Source: Sequoia sempervirens (Eukaryota; Streptophyta; Pinopsida; Cupressales; Cupressaceae). Taken from it: a stretch of DNA of 64,000 nucleotides. The position numbers and the translations under genes are program-made. The notes beneath the pieces were generated by a model. The model was not told the origin of the DNA and searched no databases. It saw nothing but the letters and a program-made list of their open reading frames with translations. Positions 12,515 through 22,790 of the stretch are shown here, one piece after another. The stretch lies in contig VDFB02254964.1 of the NCBI GenBank assembly GCA_007258455.2, positions 35,959 to 99,958 on the forward strand, in the 5' to 3' direction. Positions within the stretch are counted from its first letter, which is position 1, and each line of letters opens with the position of its first letter.

Positions 12515-13827
12515 AATCATACCACTATCACATCAAGAGTCACTATTTAATTGATCGTTCAAAGAGATGCATGAGAAGAATGGATTGGCTTATCCATACA
12601 CTTCTTCATAGGGTAGAGCCATTCTATAAAAATAAAAGATATTTGCAATTATCATGGTTTTTGACTAACTTCAAAAAAGAAAGATATTACATAACCACAT
12701 TAGAGAGGTAAAAAAAAATACTAGATATAGATTGCTTTCCATATGATCTCCTCCCTAACACATACTAGATAAGAAGCCAAATAGTTCCAACAAAATGGTA
12801 TTTTGTTAGAAAATTTGGACCAAATTTGCATGTGTCTGACTATCAGTGGGCAAATAAGGGAAACACATGCAAACATGTGCTAAAGATTTTAGATCTTCTA
12901 AAGAGAAACACAAATAATGAGCAAGATCAAGTTTCTGGTAAGGGTTATTTGAAATTTAAGTTTAATATTCATAGATTAAATGATTATTATATTTTTCCTC
13001 AAAACTAACTAAATTAATCTCAATAAATTACAGATGGTGTTACTCCATTGCTTGATGATGCTGACAATGTCAGAGGGAGTTTTAGTCACGAAATGAATAC
13101 CATCAGTAATGTCAATATGGTCATTACAATTAAATATTAGTTTATTTTTTATGGTTCTCAAAATTAATTAAATTTTAATCCAATTATAGATGGTTGTAAT
13201 CAAGTAGAAGATCAAGATGTTTTTGGGGTTGTCATTGGTGAAGACCAGAGAACAGGTAAATTTCAATGTATATATTTTATAATGAAACATTAAGATATTT
13301 TAAAAATATTTTCAAATTTAATCATATATATTTGTATTACAGATGGCTAGAACTTTCAAAATTCTATTGATTATTTAAATCATCTGCTCCAAAATTTACC
13401 AACTAGTGAAGATGGAAGAAATAGATTTAGTCAATGTATTGAGAGGTTGAGAAAATATATCAATACATCTCTTCCATCCTCTTCCAAATTCACACCAATC
13501 CCTGGCATAGAGAACATGTTGATCAGACAAATATCACCATGGTTTAGTCCAAGAAAAATGTGCAAGCGTCGTTCAACTCATCAAAGAGACAATGTCATCT
13601 CCAAAGACTTGAATGAAATAGCTGAAGAGTATGGAAATTTTCAATTCCCCTCTATAGGATGTAGAAAGAAAAAGAAAAAAAAAGGTCATTAATCGCTCAG
13701 GCATCGCAACAGAAGAAGAAAGAGTTATCATGCAACAACCTAGTGAGTATATTTATTCATATGCATTTTAGTAATTTGCATAATAATACTTGTTTCTATT
13801 TCATATGTTAAATATATGTCATTGTAG

Positions 13828-14347
13828 GTTTGGATGATCAAGAAATTACTCAACGGCGTCAATTACCTTTCTATATTGATCTAAACCAAACAAAAACAAA
13901 TGAAATACAAGTTATAGATGGTAAAATTTTAACTATCAAATGTATTTATTAATTTTATACTTAATAAATTTACTATTGTTTATATTCATTATGTAAATCA
14001 ATTTTACACTTGAAAACTTTATCTATGTTGATGTGTTAAATGTGCATGTCATTACAAATTCAGAGGATTAACAAAACAATAAAGAACATATGTTACCTTT
14101 TTCTATTCATCTTAACCAAACAACAATAGATACAATGGAAAGTGGAGATGGTATAGAAATTATAGAACACACTTCAATCAATTTTATGTCTTTAATTTTT
14201 AAAACATTTTTTTCTTAGTTGACGTGTTAATTGTGCATGTTATTGTGGCTTTAGATAATCAACAGAACACCCAACAATGCATGTTACCATTTTCTTTTGA
14301 TCTTAACCAAACAGCTTCAACAATGGATGTAATGCAAAGTAGAGATG
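13828..14347 (+). repeat. Three tandemly repeated phase-1 exons (LPFxxxLNQT) in the transposase gene
   Basis: Exons at 13828-13920, 14064-14150 and about 14249-14347 (93, 87 and 99 bp, all multiples of three) each encode a version of LPF(Y/S)x(D/H)LNQT and each end GATG before a GTA donor. The introns between them share words too (gtgcatgt...att). This is genomic duplication of an exon-intron unit of roughly 190-240 bp. The second unit has a TAA codon and the third lacks an AG acceptor at the expected place (gtgg instead of gtag). Confidence 0.75.
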
Positions 14348-14504
14348 GTAACAATACGGTAATTTGAAAATTTTAAATTATAGTAGATAAGTTTTTATTT
14401 GGTTGGTCTAATTTATTTACTCTTGAGCATTAAAATATGGTTTGACTTGTTATTGTGCAGTCAATTTTGCATCCACCAAGTGGCATGAGGAGGTTAGATT
14501 TTGA

Positions 14505-15375
14505 TGATCCACCACAAGTTTAGGACTCGCTTGAGACATATGATCAATTGAACTATTAGGATTTAATGTGTAGTTATTGAACATCCACATTGCATATAGA
14601 TTTTGAGATGGCATATGGAGCTTAAGATGACATATGCAACATTTTGTAAAAAAAAAAATGAGTTTGTATAAATGCCAATTTTGTATATGTGTGGACAATT
14701 ATTCTACATATTTATATATAAATCGATATGTACAATATAATTTTTCCTTATGTGCATATTTTTCAGCTTTCAACATTTAAATTTGAATGTATATCCACTT
14801 TAGAATGGTTGAATTATAATTAATAGCAACTTATAGATTTATTTCTTGCAATCTTACTTTCCATGATGACTAAAAATCAATATACAATATAATTTTTTCG
14901 TATGTGCATGTTTTCCAGCTTTAAACATTTAAATTTGAATGCATATTCACTTTATATTTTCCCATAAAGCACAACATTGTATCCTTTATATTTTCATAAT
15001 TATTTTTTTAAAATACTTCATTTCCTCATTACTCATTTGAAAAAACAATAGAAGCAACTATTTCAAATATACAAATTTCATCCAATAAACATGGTTTTAT
15101 CCAAAAATAAACATTATCAATCACACAATGGTGTGCAATGGGTACACCAAAGAGGTGTGGAAAGTTAATCAAGGAAAAATTTGGTCTATTTTTGGCATAC
15201 ATTTGTGTAGTACATGAGGTCAATTAGTAGGTCATTTAGAAAAATGATATTTGTGCAACAAAGGTCTTAATGGAGAAATGATGTTTACATCCACTTATAG
15301 GGATCCAAACATAACTAAAACAAAACCTATAAATAAAGAAGATAATCAAGCTCCATTGCCGACTGGCACATGGTA
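14505..15375. other. Noncoding, with a two-copy ~152-bp tandem repeat
   Basis: No gene recognised. The segment beginning tacaatataa at 14731 recurs at 14883 and is similar for about 75 bp (gtgcat...cagctt...aacatttaaatttgaatg). The 82-codon and 64-codon minus-strand frames here have no recognisable content. Confidence 0.55.
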
Positions 15376-17285
15376 TGTTTACAATAGAGAGAGAGGAAGA
15401 TATAGGGATAGAAAGAGGGAGAGATAAAATAAGGAAGAGTGAGAGAGAGAGGGGGGGGGGGTTTAAGGAGATATAGATAGAGAAAAGAGGGAAGAGTGAG
15501 AGAGCGAGACTTGGGGGTAAGGATATATAGATAAAGAGGAAGATATAGATAGAAATGGAGATGTAAATGCAGAAGAACGAGAGTGATATGTAGAGGTCAT
15601 GGAGAGATACAAATAGAGAGAAGAGAGGGATAGATAGAGATAGAAGAGATAAATATATAGAGGGAAAGGTAGAAAGATAAAGATAGAGATAGGAAGTGAT
15701 ATATAGAGATAAATAGAGAGAGGAAGAGATATGGGGATATAGAAAGATAGATAATGAGATAGAGATAGAGGGATAGATGGAAAAAATATGAAGAGGTAGA
15801 TAGGGAGTCAAAGAGATATAGAGATAGTGGTTTGGGAAGAGGGAGATGGAGAGAGAGAGATGGATGAATAGAAAGAGACACGTCTAGAGATAGACAGAGA
15901 GAGAGGAAGATAAAGTTAGAGATGAAGATATAGCAAGAGAGGAAGAGGGAGACAAATAGATAGAAGTAGAGGGAGAGATAAAGATAGAGAAAGATAGAGA
16001 GGGAGAGATAGAGAGATATAGATATATAGAGGAAGAGGGAAAGGGAAAGGGAGAGAGAGAGATATGGAGGAAGAGAGAGAGGGGGAAACAAAGAGATATA
16101 GAGGAAGAGGAAGAGGGAGAGATATAAAGATATATACATCGTGAGATAGAGTGATAGACAAAGAGATGTAGTGATATATAGAGAGAGGAACAAAGAGATA
16201 GAGAAATAATGAGAAGTAGAGATAGACAAATAGAGATGGAGAGAGGGAGAGAGAGAAAAAAGGGGAGATAGTGATATATGAGGAGATAAAGAGAGAGAAA
16301 TATATATGGGAAGATAAATGAAGGGAGAGGTAGAGATAGAGAGATGGATAGGGGAAAGGAAGGGAGAGATGGGGAGATATAAAGAGAGGGGGAGATAGAG
16401 AGAGGCAGGGAGAGAAAGGGAGAGAGACAAGTAAAGGAGGGGGAGATATAGGTAGAGGAGGGCAAGGTAGAAGAGAGGAGAGAGGGAGAGGGGAGAGAGG
16501 AAAAGATAGAGGGAAGAAAAGTAGAGAGATATAAAAAGAGGGAGTAATAGGGAGATGGAGAGAGAGGGAAATATATGGATACAAATAAGGAGAGATAAAG
16601 AGATATGTATATAGAGATAGTAGGAGAGATGGAGTGAATGAGAGAGTGAGAGAGAGAGGAGATGTAAACAAAGAGGAAGATAGAGATAGAAATGGAGATG
16701 TAAATGGAGAAGGAGGAGATATAGATAAAGAGAAAGAGATAGAAATGGAGATGTAAATGGAGGAGAAGATGGATATGTAGAGGACATGGAGAGATAAAAA
16801 TAGAGAGAGGATAAATAGAGAGAAGAGAGGGATAGATAGAGATAGAAGAGATACATATGTAGAGTGAGAGAGGGAGAGGTATAGGGATAGCAAGATAGAT
16901 AGATAATGAGATAGAGATAGAGGGATATATGGAAAAAATATGAAGAGGTGGATGGAGAGTCAAAGAGATATATATATAGAGGTCTAGGAAGAGGGAGAGG
17001 GAGAGAGAGATGGATGAATAGAGAGAGACATGTCTAGAGATAGAGGGAGAGAGAGGAAGATAAAATTATAGATGGAGATATAGCAAGAGAGGAAGAGGGA
17101 GACAAATAGATAGAGGTAGAGGGAGAGATAGAGATAGAAATATAGAGAGATAGAGACATAGAAGGGGGAGAAATACAGAGCTAAAGAGGGAGAGGGAGAG
17201 AGATAGAGAGATAAAGATAGTGATATGGAGAGAGAAACATAGTGTGTGTGAGTGAAAGACATGTGGAGATAGAGTAATAGAGGTT
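15376..17285 (+). repeat. 1.9 kb GA/GATA-rich polypurine block with ~1.15 kb higher-order duplication
   Basis: The plus strand is almost only A, G and T in GAGA/GATA/AGAGGA words, so the minus strand is polypyrimidine. Beyond the simple repeat, a larger unit is duplicated: 15540-15990 aligns with about 16680-17150 (shared words such as gatggatgaataga and gtctagagata in the same order). The long minus-strand open frames here (up to 419 codons of Leu/Ser/Tyr) are by-products of the composition, not genes. Confidence 0.9.
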
Positions 17286-17717
17286 TTAGAGGTGAATTAT
17301 CATTTACTTAATCAAATGACATGTTATGTTGATCTGTAAGTGCTTTATTTGATCTATTAAGATTACTTGCATTAGGGAAATATATCATTTTCTTTGAAAG
17401 GAATATAGAAGTTATTTACATGTTGTTTTATGAAGTGCTTGTAATTACTCCATAATAGGAGGAATTTTCTATCATTGGTATTATATACCAGGAATGATGA
17501 AATAGGATTAGCTTATTTAAGAAAGTGTCTTACTACTCCTATTGCTCCTATACAGGAAGTAGCTATTGTTGATCTATTCATAGATAGTTAGATTATGTGT
17601 ATAGTGTGAGATATGTCAATGCCATGAAGTGACTTGGAACTATTATCTAACTATGCTAGGAAACCTTGGGGATGATAAGGTTTAAACTTAATTGAAAATA
17701 AATGGTACACTACCCTT
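17286..17717. other. Noncoding, partly matching 7438-7481
   Basis: No gene seen. The last ~45 bases (17681-17725) repeat 7438-7481. Confidence 0.5.
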
Positions 17718-18236
17718 TATAATTTGGGGACATAATTTGTATCTCTAACTAACTAAATTAATCTCATTAAAAACTCTTGTATAAAATAGAGAAGGAAAAG
17801 CCACAACTAATTATTTTAGCCATTACAAAAATAGATGGACACGCTTATTTAAAGTTTTAAAAAATTCATCAATAACTACATCCTAAGATTAAAATTAAGA
17901 AAAAAAGTGAAGTTTCACATAAATCTATGCTAATAATCCAAGAAGAGGGAATTTAAATATAGAATAGTTTATATGTATACCATAGGTTTGTATGTGTAGC
18001 CACTAACACTAAAGAAAGGAGAAAAATGAAGAAATGAACATAATTTTCATTTTTAAATTACAAGTAAATAAGTCAAGTGTTTATGTATATTTTTTCCAAG
18101 TTAAAATTCAACCTTGCATTGAAAAAAGTTAGATTTTTTAGGTTGGGTTTTCCTATTTTATTCATATTTTTCTATTGTTTTTTGGGTTATAGGTTCATGA
18201 CTAACACACATGGATCTTTGGGTCCCTCTCAAATAT
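17718..18236 (+). repeat. Internal direct repeat of X, copy 2
   Basis: Nearly identical to 8878-9400. A 68-codon frame (18077-18283) runs through its end but is mostly hydrophobic low-complexity residues and is unsupported. Confidence 0.85.
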
Positions 18237-19034
18237 CTATTGTTATGTTTAAAGACACCTTAATCAAGGAACCTAAATCCTAGAGAAAGAAGTAAGAAGT
18301 CAATGACCATGGTTATGTTATCTCCTTTGAATAAAAGCATATAAATATTAAGTTTATAAAAAATAATAATTTAATATTAAATCTAATATTCATAATTCAT
18401 AATTAAACAAAAATCCATAATTAAATATTTAGTTTTATTATATTTATTAAAAATCTAATACTCAAAGTTCATTCAATACCTAATTACACAATTAAAAAAA
18501 TTATTTTAGAATTTTTATTTATTTATTATCAATATAGAATTGTTTATTCAATCAAAACCTAAACCTTAACCTTTGTATATAGATGGATATAGATATATAG
18601 TATGAAAGTAAAACTAATTATATAAGAGATACAAGCATTATATGTATTATACATTACATATCAAAGCATATTTGTTTAAATAAAGACACCTTAATCAAAA
18701 TTATATGGGACTTTTTGTGGAACCCTAAATCATTAATTCTGCGAAAAGGCAATTTCAATATACATTTTTTATCTGAACACCTCGAGACAAAATTTCGATC
18801 ATCCTTATGTAAGACGCAACTTTCATACTAGTTGAGTTGCAATCAAGTGGGCCCGTTCTCTGGATTAACAGCTAGTCCCTTGTATTCTTTCTTCTTCTGA
18901 TTTTTCTTCACTATATACATACATTATTGAAGGTTGTGCGTTGACGTGACTTGATTTGTCCTCTTTTTGACGTCCCCTGCGGAATTGAATTGCCTAGGTA
19001 GTGCACTGCACTTTCTGTCAGATGCTCCATCTCT
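18237..19034. other. AT-rich noncoding, right subterminal part of X
   Basis: No gene or RNA seen between the direct repeat and the right TIR. Confidence 0.5.
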
Positions 19035-19150
19035 TTGTCTGACTGACAAAATTAGAGCAGGTCGTGGGGTTTTCGTACTTGATGCAGGATGGGCATAACA
19101 TGCAGCCCATGGGATGTGCATTAGATTTTGTAGGCTGGGTAGCCAGCTCC
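19035..19150 (-). repeat. Right terminal inverted repeat of X
   Basis: Reverse complement of the left TIR; the outer 72 bases (19079-19150) are identical. It ends ...GGGTAGCCAGCTCC. A 90-codon minus-strand frame overlapping it comes from the TIR and is not a gene. Confidence 0.93.
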
Positions 19151-19159
19151 CAAAATGTG
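19151..19159. repeat. Target-site duplication of X, right copy (CAAAATGTG)
   Basis: Perfect nonamer match to 2196-2204. Confidence 0.92.
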
Positions 19160-19299
19160 AGGAGACTCTAGTTTGCATCATCTTCAAATTCCTCATGGTT
19201 TAGCCGCTATAGGTGCCCAAATGTGAAGATTTAGTTAAAAATAATAATTTCAATGTCCAATTTGGCCAAAAATTGTAAACCACTATTGTGGGATCACCC
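19160..19299 (+). mobile_element. Element Y1, right part
   Basis: Continues Y1 after X. It aligns with the first ~140 bp of Y2 in reverse orientation (ctagtttgcatcatcttcaa, tagccgctatag, ttggccaaaaattgtaaac) and ends ...GTGGGATCACCC, the inverted terminal repeat. AACT follows at 19300-19303, matching the quartet before 1261. Confidence 0.88.
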
Positions 19300-19303
19300 A
19301 ACT

Positions 19304-22300
19304 GTTTCTTGCAAACAGATGTGGGGGGAGGATGGTTCCAATGCTCTTATGGGGATTTGTGAAAGGTTTAAGGAGGGTGAGTTTTGGTCATAGGGTCTCC
19401 TTATCCCATTCGTTTGACCCTTCTTAGTGGAGCCAAGAAATTGACGTATAGAAGGTTGATAATGCTTCAGTTATTAAAATTTTAGAATGCGCGATAGCAT
19501 TAGAGTAAGGGTGCCTTTCAAGGGAGTTGGAGTTTTCATGAGAGAAAACTATTCTCAAGGTCATGCAGTAACGGGTGAAGGGCGCAACCATAGAATAGGG
19601 AGTTGATATTCAATAATGATGCAAAAAGACATGCATGTATAAGGAAGTAGCAACAACGCCCATCTCAAACTTGGAGGAGTAAAATTAGTGCAATAACCAC
19701 CTTTCCAAACTGATTCTTGAACCTATCATCTCTGAGCCATTCATTGGTAAGAGTGGGGATTGTGGTAACCGTTTTTGGGGAAGAGACAAAAATTTGAAAA
19801 GGGAAACCCAAGGGGGGCCTGGGAAGCGAATTGAAGGCAAAGAAATGATATATATTAACGGGGGAAAAACTTGAAATGATTTATGTGAAGAAGCTTGATG
19901 GCCTAGAGAGGGGGAGAGAGCTCAAGGATTGCACAAGGAGCGATGTTGTCTTTTCTAAGTGGAGCTTTCTGTAGACAGTGAAAAATAAAAGGGAAAGGCA
20001 ATATATGGAATACCAAAACTATGAGAGAAACTCATTGCCATATTTATTGTTGCATATTCAAGAGGCAGGTTTAAAAAGAGAATGGAGCCATCTTTATGGA
20101 GAGAGCAGCAAACTAATGATAAAAGAAGGAAGAGCAGTTTGTTGGAGACAATAACTATTGTAGACACTATATCAGTTACTATGCAAGCATGTCACCTACC
20201 TTTTGTCCACTAAGTTCTTTGATTATGAAAAATTGAATGTAGCTCTATATCCTTCATACTAGTAATCTCATTGAGTGAGAAAATATGATAATGGTTCTTA
20301 AAACCCATGATAGGGGCAGATTAGCCTTAATAATTATCATGCAAGTATTCTTTCTTTTCTTTACAAGGGATATAGACTTTAATGTGTACATGTATACATT
20401 ACGATGAATATGGATAAATAAAACCAATAGTGAGGCAATATTTCCTATAGTCCATTTTAAACAAGAATTTGTATTATATTTATTTAAACTTTTGTGCTGA
20501 AAAAGGTTAATTCTTAGATTGCTTGGAATGATTTAGTTCCCTTGAAAACACTTAAAGATATATTATCCTCAAACCCTCTTTGGCATAGCTATTTCGGGGA
20601 AAGAATAAAAAAAACTACCACTGAATTAATTTGAGCCTCTCTTTCTTTCTTAAAATAAATATCAAACCATAGTTCCTTTGTGGGTTTTGATCTGAGATTG
20701 AATAATTGGGAAAGTAAAGAGGTGGAAGAAATAATCAAAGCATAATTAAGTGCTAGATTTGTTATCAAAGATGTTTACTCGAATAACACAAAGTTAATTT
20801 TGTTATTCTCTTTTATTATCCACTTCCTGAGAGACTTTGTAATATAAATAGGGATCTTGGAAAGGGAAACCTCCTTTCCTACTTGATATGTACCCTTTTT
20901 AAAACACCCAGGTGGGGTATTTGTAAAGGATGTCTTTAAACTAATGTATAACTTGGTGTATCTCTTGATGATGACCTAGTCTCATCCATTTTTTAAAGAA
21001 TCCTAAGGAATGGAAAGAAGGTAAAATATTTCAATTCATGCTAAGGCTTGAATTAGAGGTAGTAGCCTAGACCCTAGATGTTGTAGTTACATAACAAGGG
21101 GATTCAATGTCTAAGGTATTTTATCAAACCAGTCAAATCACAAACTTGACGAGCAAGCACTTGAGCTATGCAAATTTATTGTAAGATGGGACCAGTTGGT
21201 CTACAATTGTGTTCACCCTTTGTTAACAATATTTCACTGATATGCATGAAGGACTAAAACCTTAAGGAGGTTATATTCTTAATGTAAAATTAACCATTAC
21301 TGTGTAGACTTTGTCTATGTAATATTCATACTATGTTATGACCGAGAAGGTCAATAAAATATCATGTTGTGGCAAGATTTGCACAAATATTATACCTTGA
21401 GAGAAATCACTCTCTAGGGTTAGGGTTAAGACTCGAGAAAGTGGTTGTTGACAAGACCCAGGAAGTTACGAGAAAGTAACTTGGGTGTTCGAGTCAGAAT
21501 TAACCAACAACCCAAATGAGTTATACACCTAGTGATTCTTCACTTTCTAAGGGAGGACTCCATAATAAAGCTAGAAACACCTAAATCTTTATATTACATG
21601 TATATCCTAGATTAAGGATCATTTCTAAGTCAAGTTGGCTAGAATGGATTTTTAGTACAAACAAGTTGTGTCTAGAGTACCAAATGAAGTAAGTAAGATG
21701 ATATGGTGAGATAATTTCTAAGACAAGTTAGAGGTGTGTGTCTAGATGGCATGAAAAATCAAAATGACCATACTTAGCTAGAAGGGATCTAGAGTTGTAT
21801 GATCGATTGAGTTTTGTAGGACACATCACCATGACTCGGATGGAGAAACTTGATGGTTCCTTATATTTATATCCTTCATGAAGGGTATGGCCACTTCTAA
21901 TTAGGAATTGTGCAAGGGACTGCTTGAGTTTGTGGTTGGAGGAAAAGCACTTGGATGATGCTCTCCCTCTATAGCAGAAGACTCACCGAGGCTCACAAAG
22001 ATAGATATCAACATTCTAGATGTAGTGAACTCCATGATATAGCTTATGATAGTCAAACTTATGAGGTAAAACTATTCTTTTTCCATTTGTATTTTATGTA
22101 ATATAAATGAAAAGTGTAAGGACTTCTCTTTGATTCTAGCTGTGATTACATATGATCTCAAGTTTGAAATTATCTAGAAAAGTTGTACTTTATTCCTTGT
22201 GCTTATGCAAATGTTGAGAAAAAAATTATCTCTCTCTCATGGTTACTAAGTTTATTTACCTTCTAGTGAATTCTTGAGTTTACTTGAGTATTAAGAGGAG

Positions 22301-22311
22301 GGATGTTACAC
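19304..22311. other. Noncoding DNA, origin not recognised
   Basis: Three kilobases with no supported coding region; short frames at 19955-20167 and elsewhere have no motifs. The words ggagggatgttaca near 22300 resemble, on the minus strand, the TGTAACATCC start common in plant LTRs, but I could not find a second LTR or an end for it. Confidence 0.45.
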
Positions 22312-22790
22312 ATATTCCACCAAAAAATCTCCAGTATGCTTAATCTTCTCAAGATCCTTCTTGTGGCCACTTTTAGAAGAGTGCTCAGACAAACCCTTCA
22401 TAATCATGTGTTGTTGCACCCCCAAGGCTAGAAAAGACCCCTTGCTCTTGCCAGAAACTAGCCCCTCCTTTTCCAAATCTTCCAAAACAATATCATCTTC
22501 ATCCTACATAGGGTCATTCAAAGATACGAATGAATCCTACATACCCTGTGATAAATGAATATCCTGACTAGAACCCTGTCCCTACCCCACACCACAACCC
22601 TTACCAACAACATCAGAAGGCACCTCCAATGGGATTCCTTCCTCCAAGGTTGAGGTGTCCAACACCTCAAACCGATTAAAGTCCTCTTCATTCTTTATGT
22701 CCTTGAACAATCTCTTATGACCATGACCCTTAGCCCGAGGCTTAACCAGCACAAATCTATCTTTATATGATTCACCCTCCTCTTATGAGC
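22312..22790 (-). pseudogene. Retroelement-like coding remnant with three in-frame TAG codons (possible LINE ORF1)
   Basis: The minus strand read from about 22785 gives a ~155-codon frame with normal protein composition: charged, with pieces such as FVLVKPRAKGHGHKRL, NRFEVLDTSTLEEGIPLEVP and FLALGVQQHMIMKGLSEHSS. Three TAG codons interrupt it (about 22581, 22550 and 22507) before the final TAA at 22311-22313. The style (basic stretch, then RFEVL, then an acidic Ser-rich tail) resembles the C-terminal part of plant LINE ORF1 proteins, but I cannot name the family. All three breaks could be CAG-to-TAG changes, the pattern expected from methylated CHG decay. Confidence 0.5.

Larger units (their letters stand above)
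9581..14504 (+). pseudogene. MULE-type transposase gene of X, at least 13 exons, disrupted
   Basis: This encodes the Mutator-like transposase that would cut and join X at its TIRs in the nucleus. Exons joining in frame with GT/AG borders are 9581-9858, 9954-10578, 10681-10880, 11002-11073, 11160-11344, 11443-12707 (containing Y2), 12774-12937, 13034-13105, 13190-13255 and 13343-13742; three repeated exons and a last exon at 14461-14504 follow. Visible motifs are the first catalytic Asp (MDSTF), the second (TDDA), the C..WH helix (LLCIWHVRRAW) and a SWIM finger (KGNTCKHVLKI). The first two SWIM zinc ligands (CxC) read S-D-Y, so zinc binding is doubtful. Breaks are the Y2 insertion, TAG at 13348, one extra A in the run near 13674-13683, TAA in the second repeated exon and a lost acceptor before the third. 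A FAR1-like domesticated gene is unlikely because it lies between intact TIRs. The third catalytic acid could not be placed. Confidence 0.85.
2205..19150 (+). mobile_element. X: ~16.9 kb Mutator-like (MULE) transposon with TIRs, 9-bp TSD and transposase gene
   Basis: A complete Mutator-like element can be delimited directly. Its ends are long terminal inverted repeats (2205-2320 and 19035-19150); the outer 72 bases are identical after reverse complementing, and a more divergent stretch follows. The flanking nonamer CAAAATGTG is repeated perfectly. Inside is a multi-exon MULE-type transposase gene (9581-14504). The element is large for the family because it also holds AT-rich filler, a telomere-like block (6460-7110), a GA-rich block (15376-17285) and a partial direct repeat (8878-9400 and 17718-18236). 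It is inserted in Y1 and is itself interrupted by Y2. The identical outer TIRs suggest the insertion is not very old, but the transposase is no longer intact, so it is probably immobile unless helped in trans. Confidence 0.9.

Noticed and set aside
9581..14504. Domesticated FAR1/FHY3-type transcription factor
   Set aside because: The gene lies between intact MULE ends with a target duplication and is broken in several places, so it is a transposon gene.
15236..17262. Long minus-strand open frames of up to 419 codons rich in Leu, Ser and Tyr
   Set aside because: They exist in several overlapping frames because the strand is a pyrimidine repeat with few stop codons; no domain, no intron structure.
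22290..22311. TGTAACATCC-like start of an LTR on the minus strand
   Set aside because: No second LTR, end, primer site or target duplication could be located.
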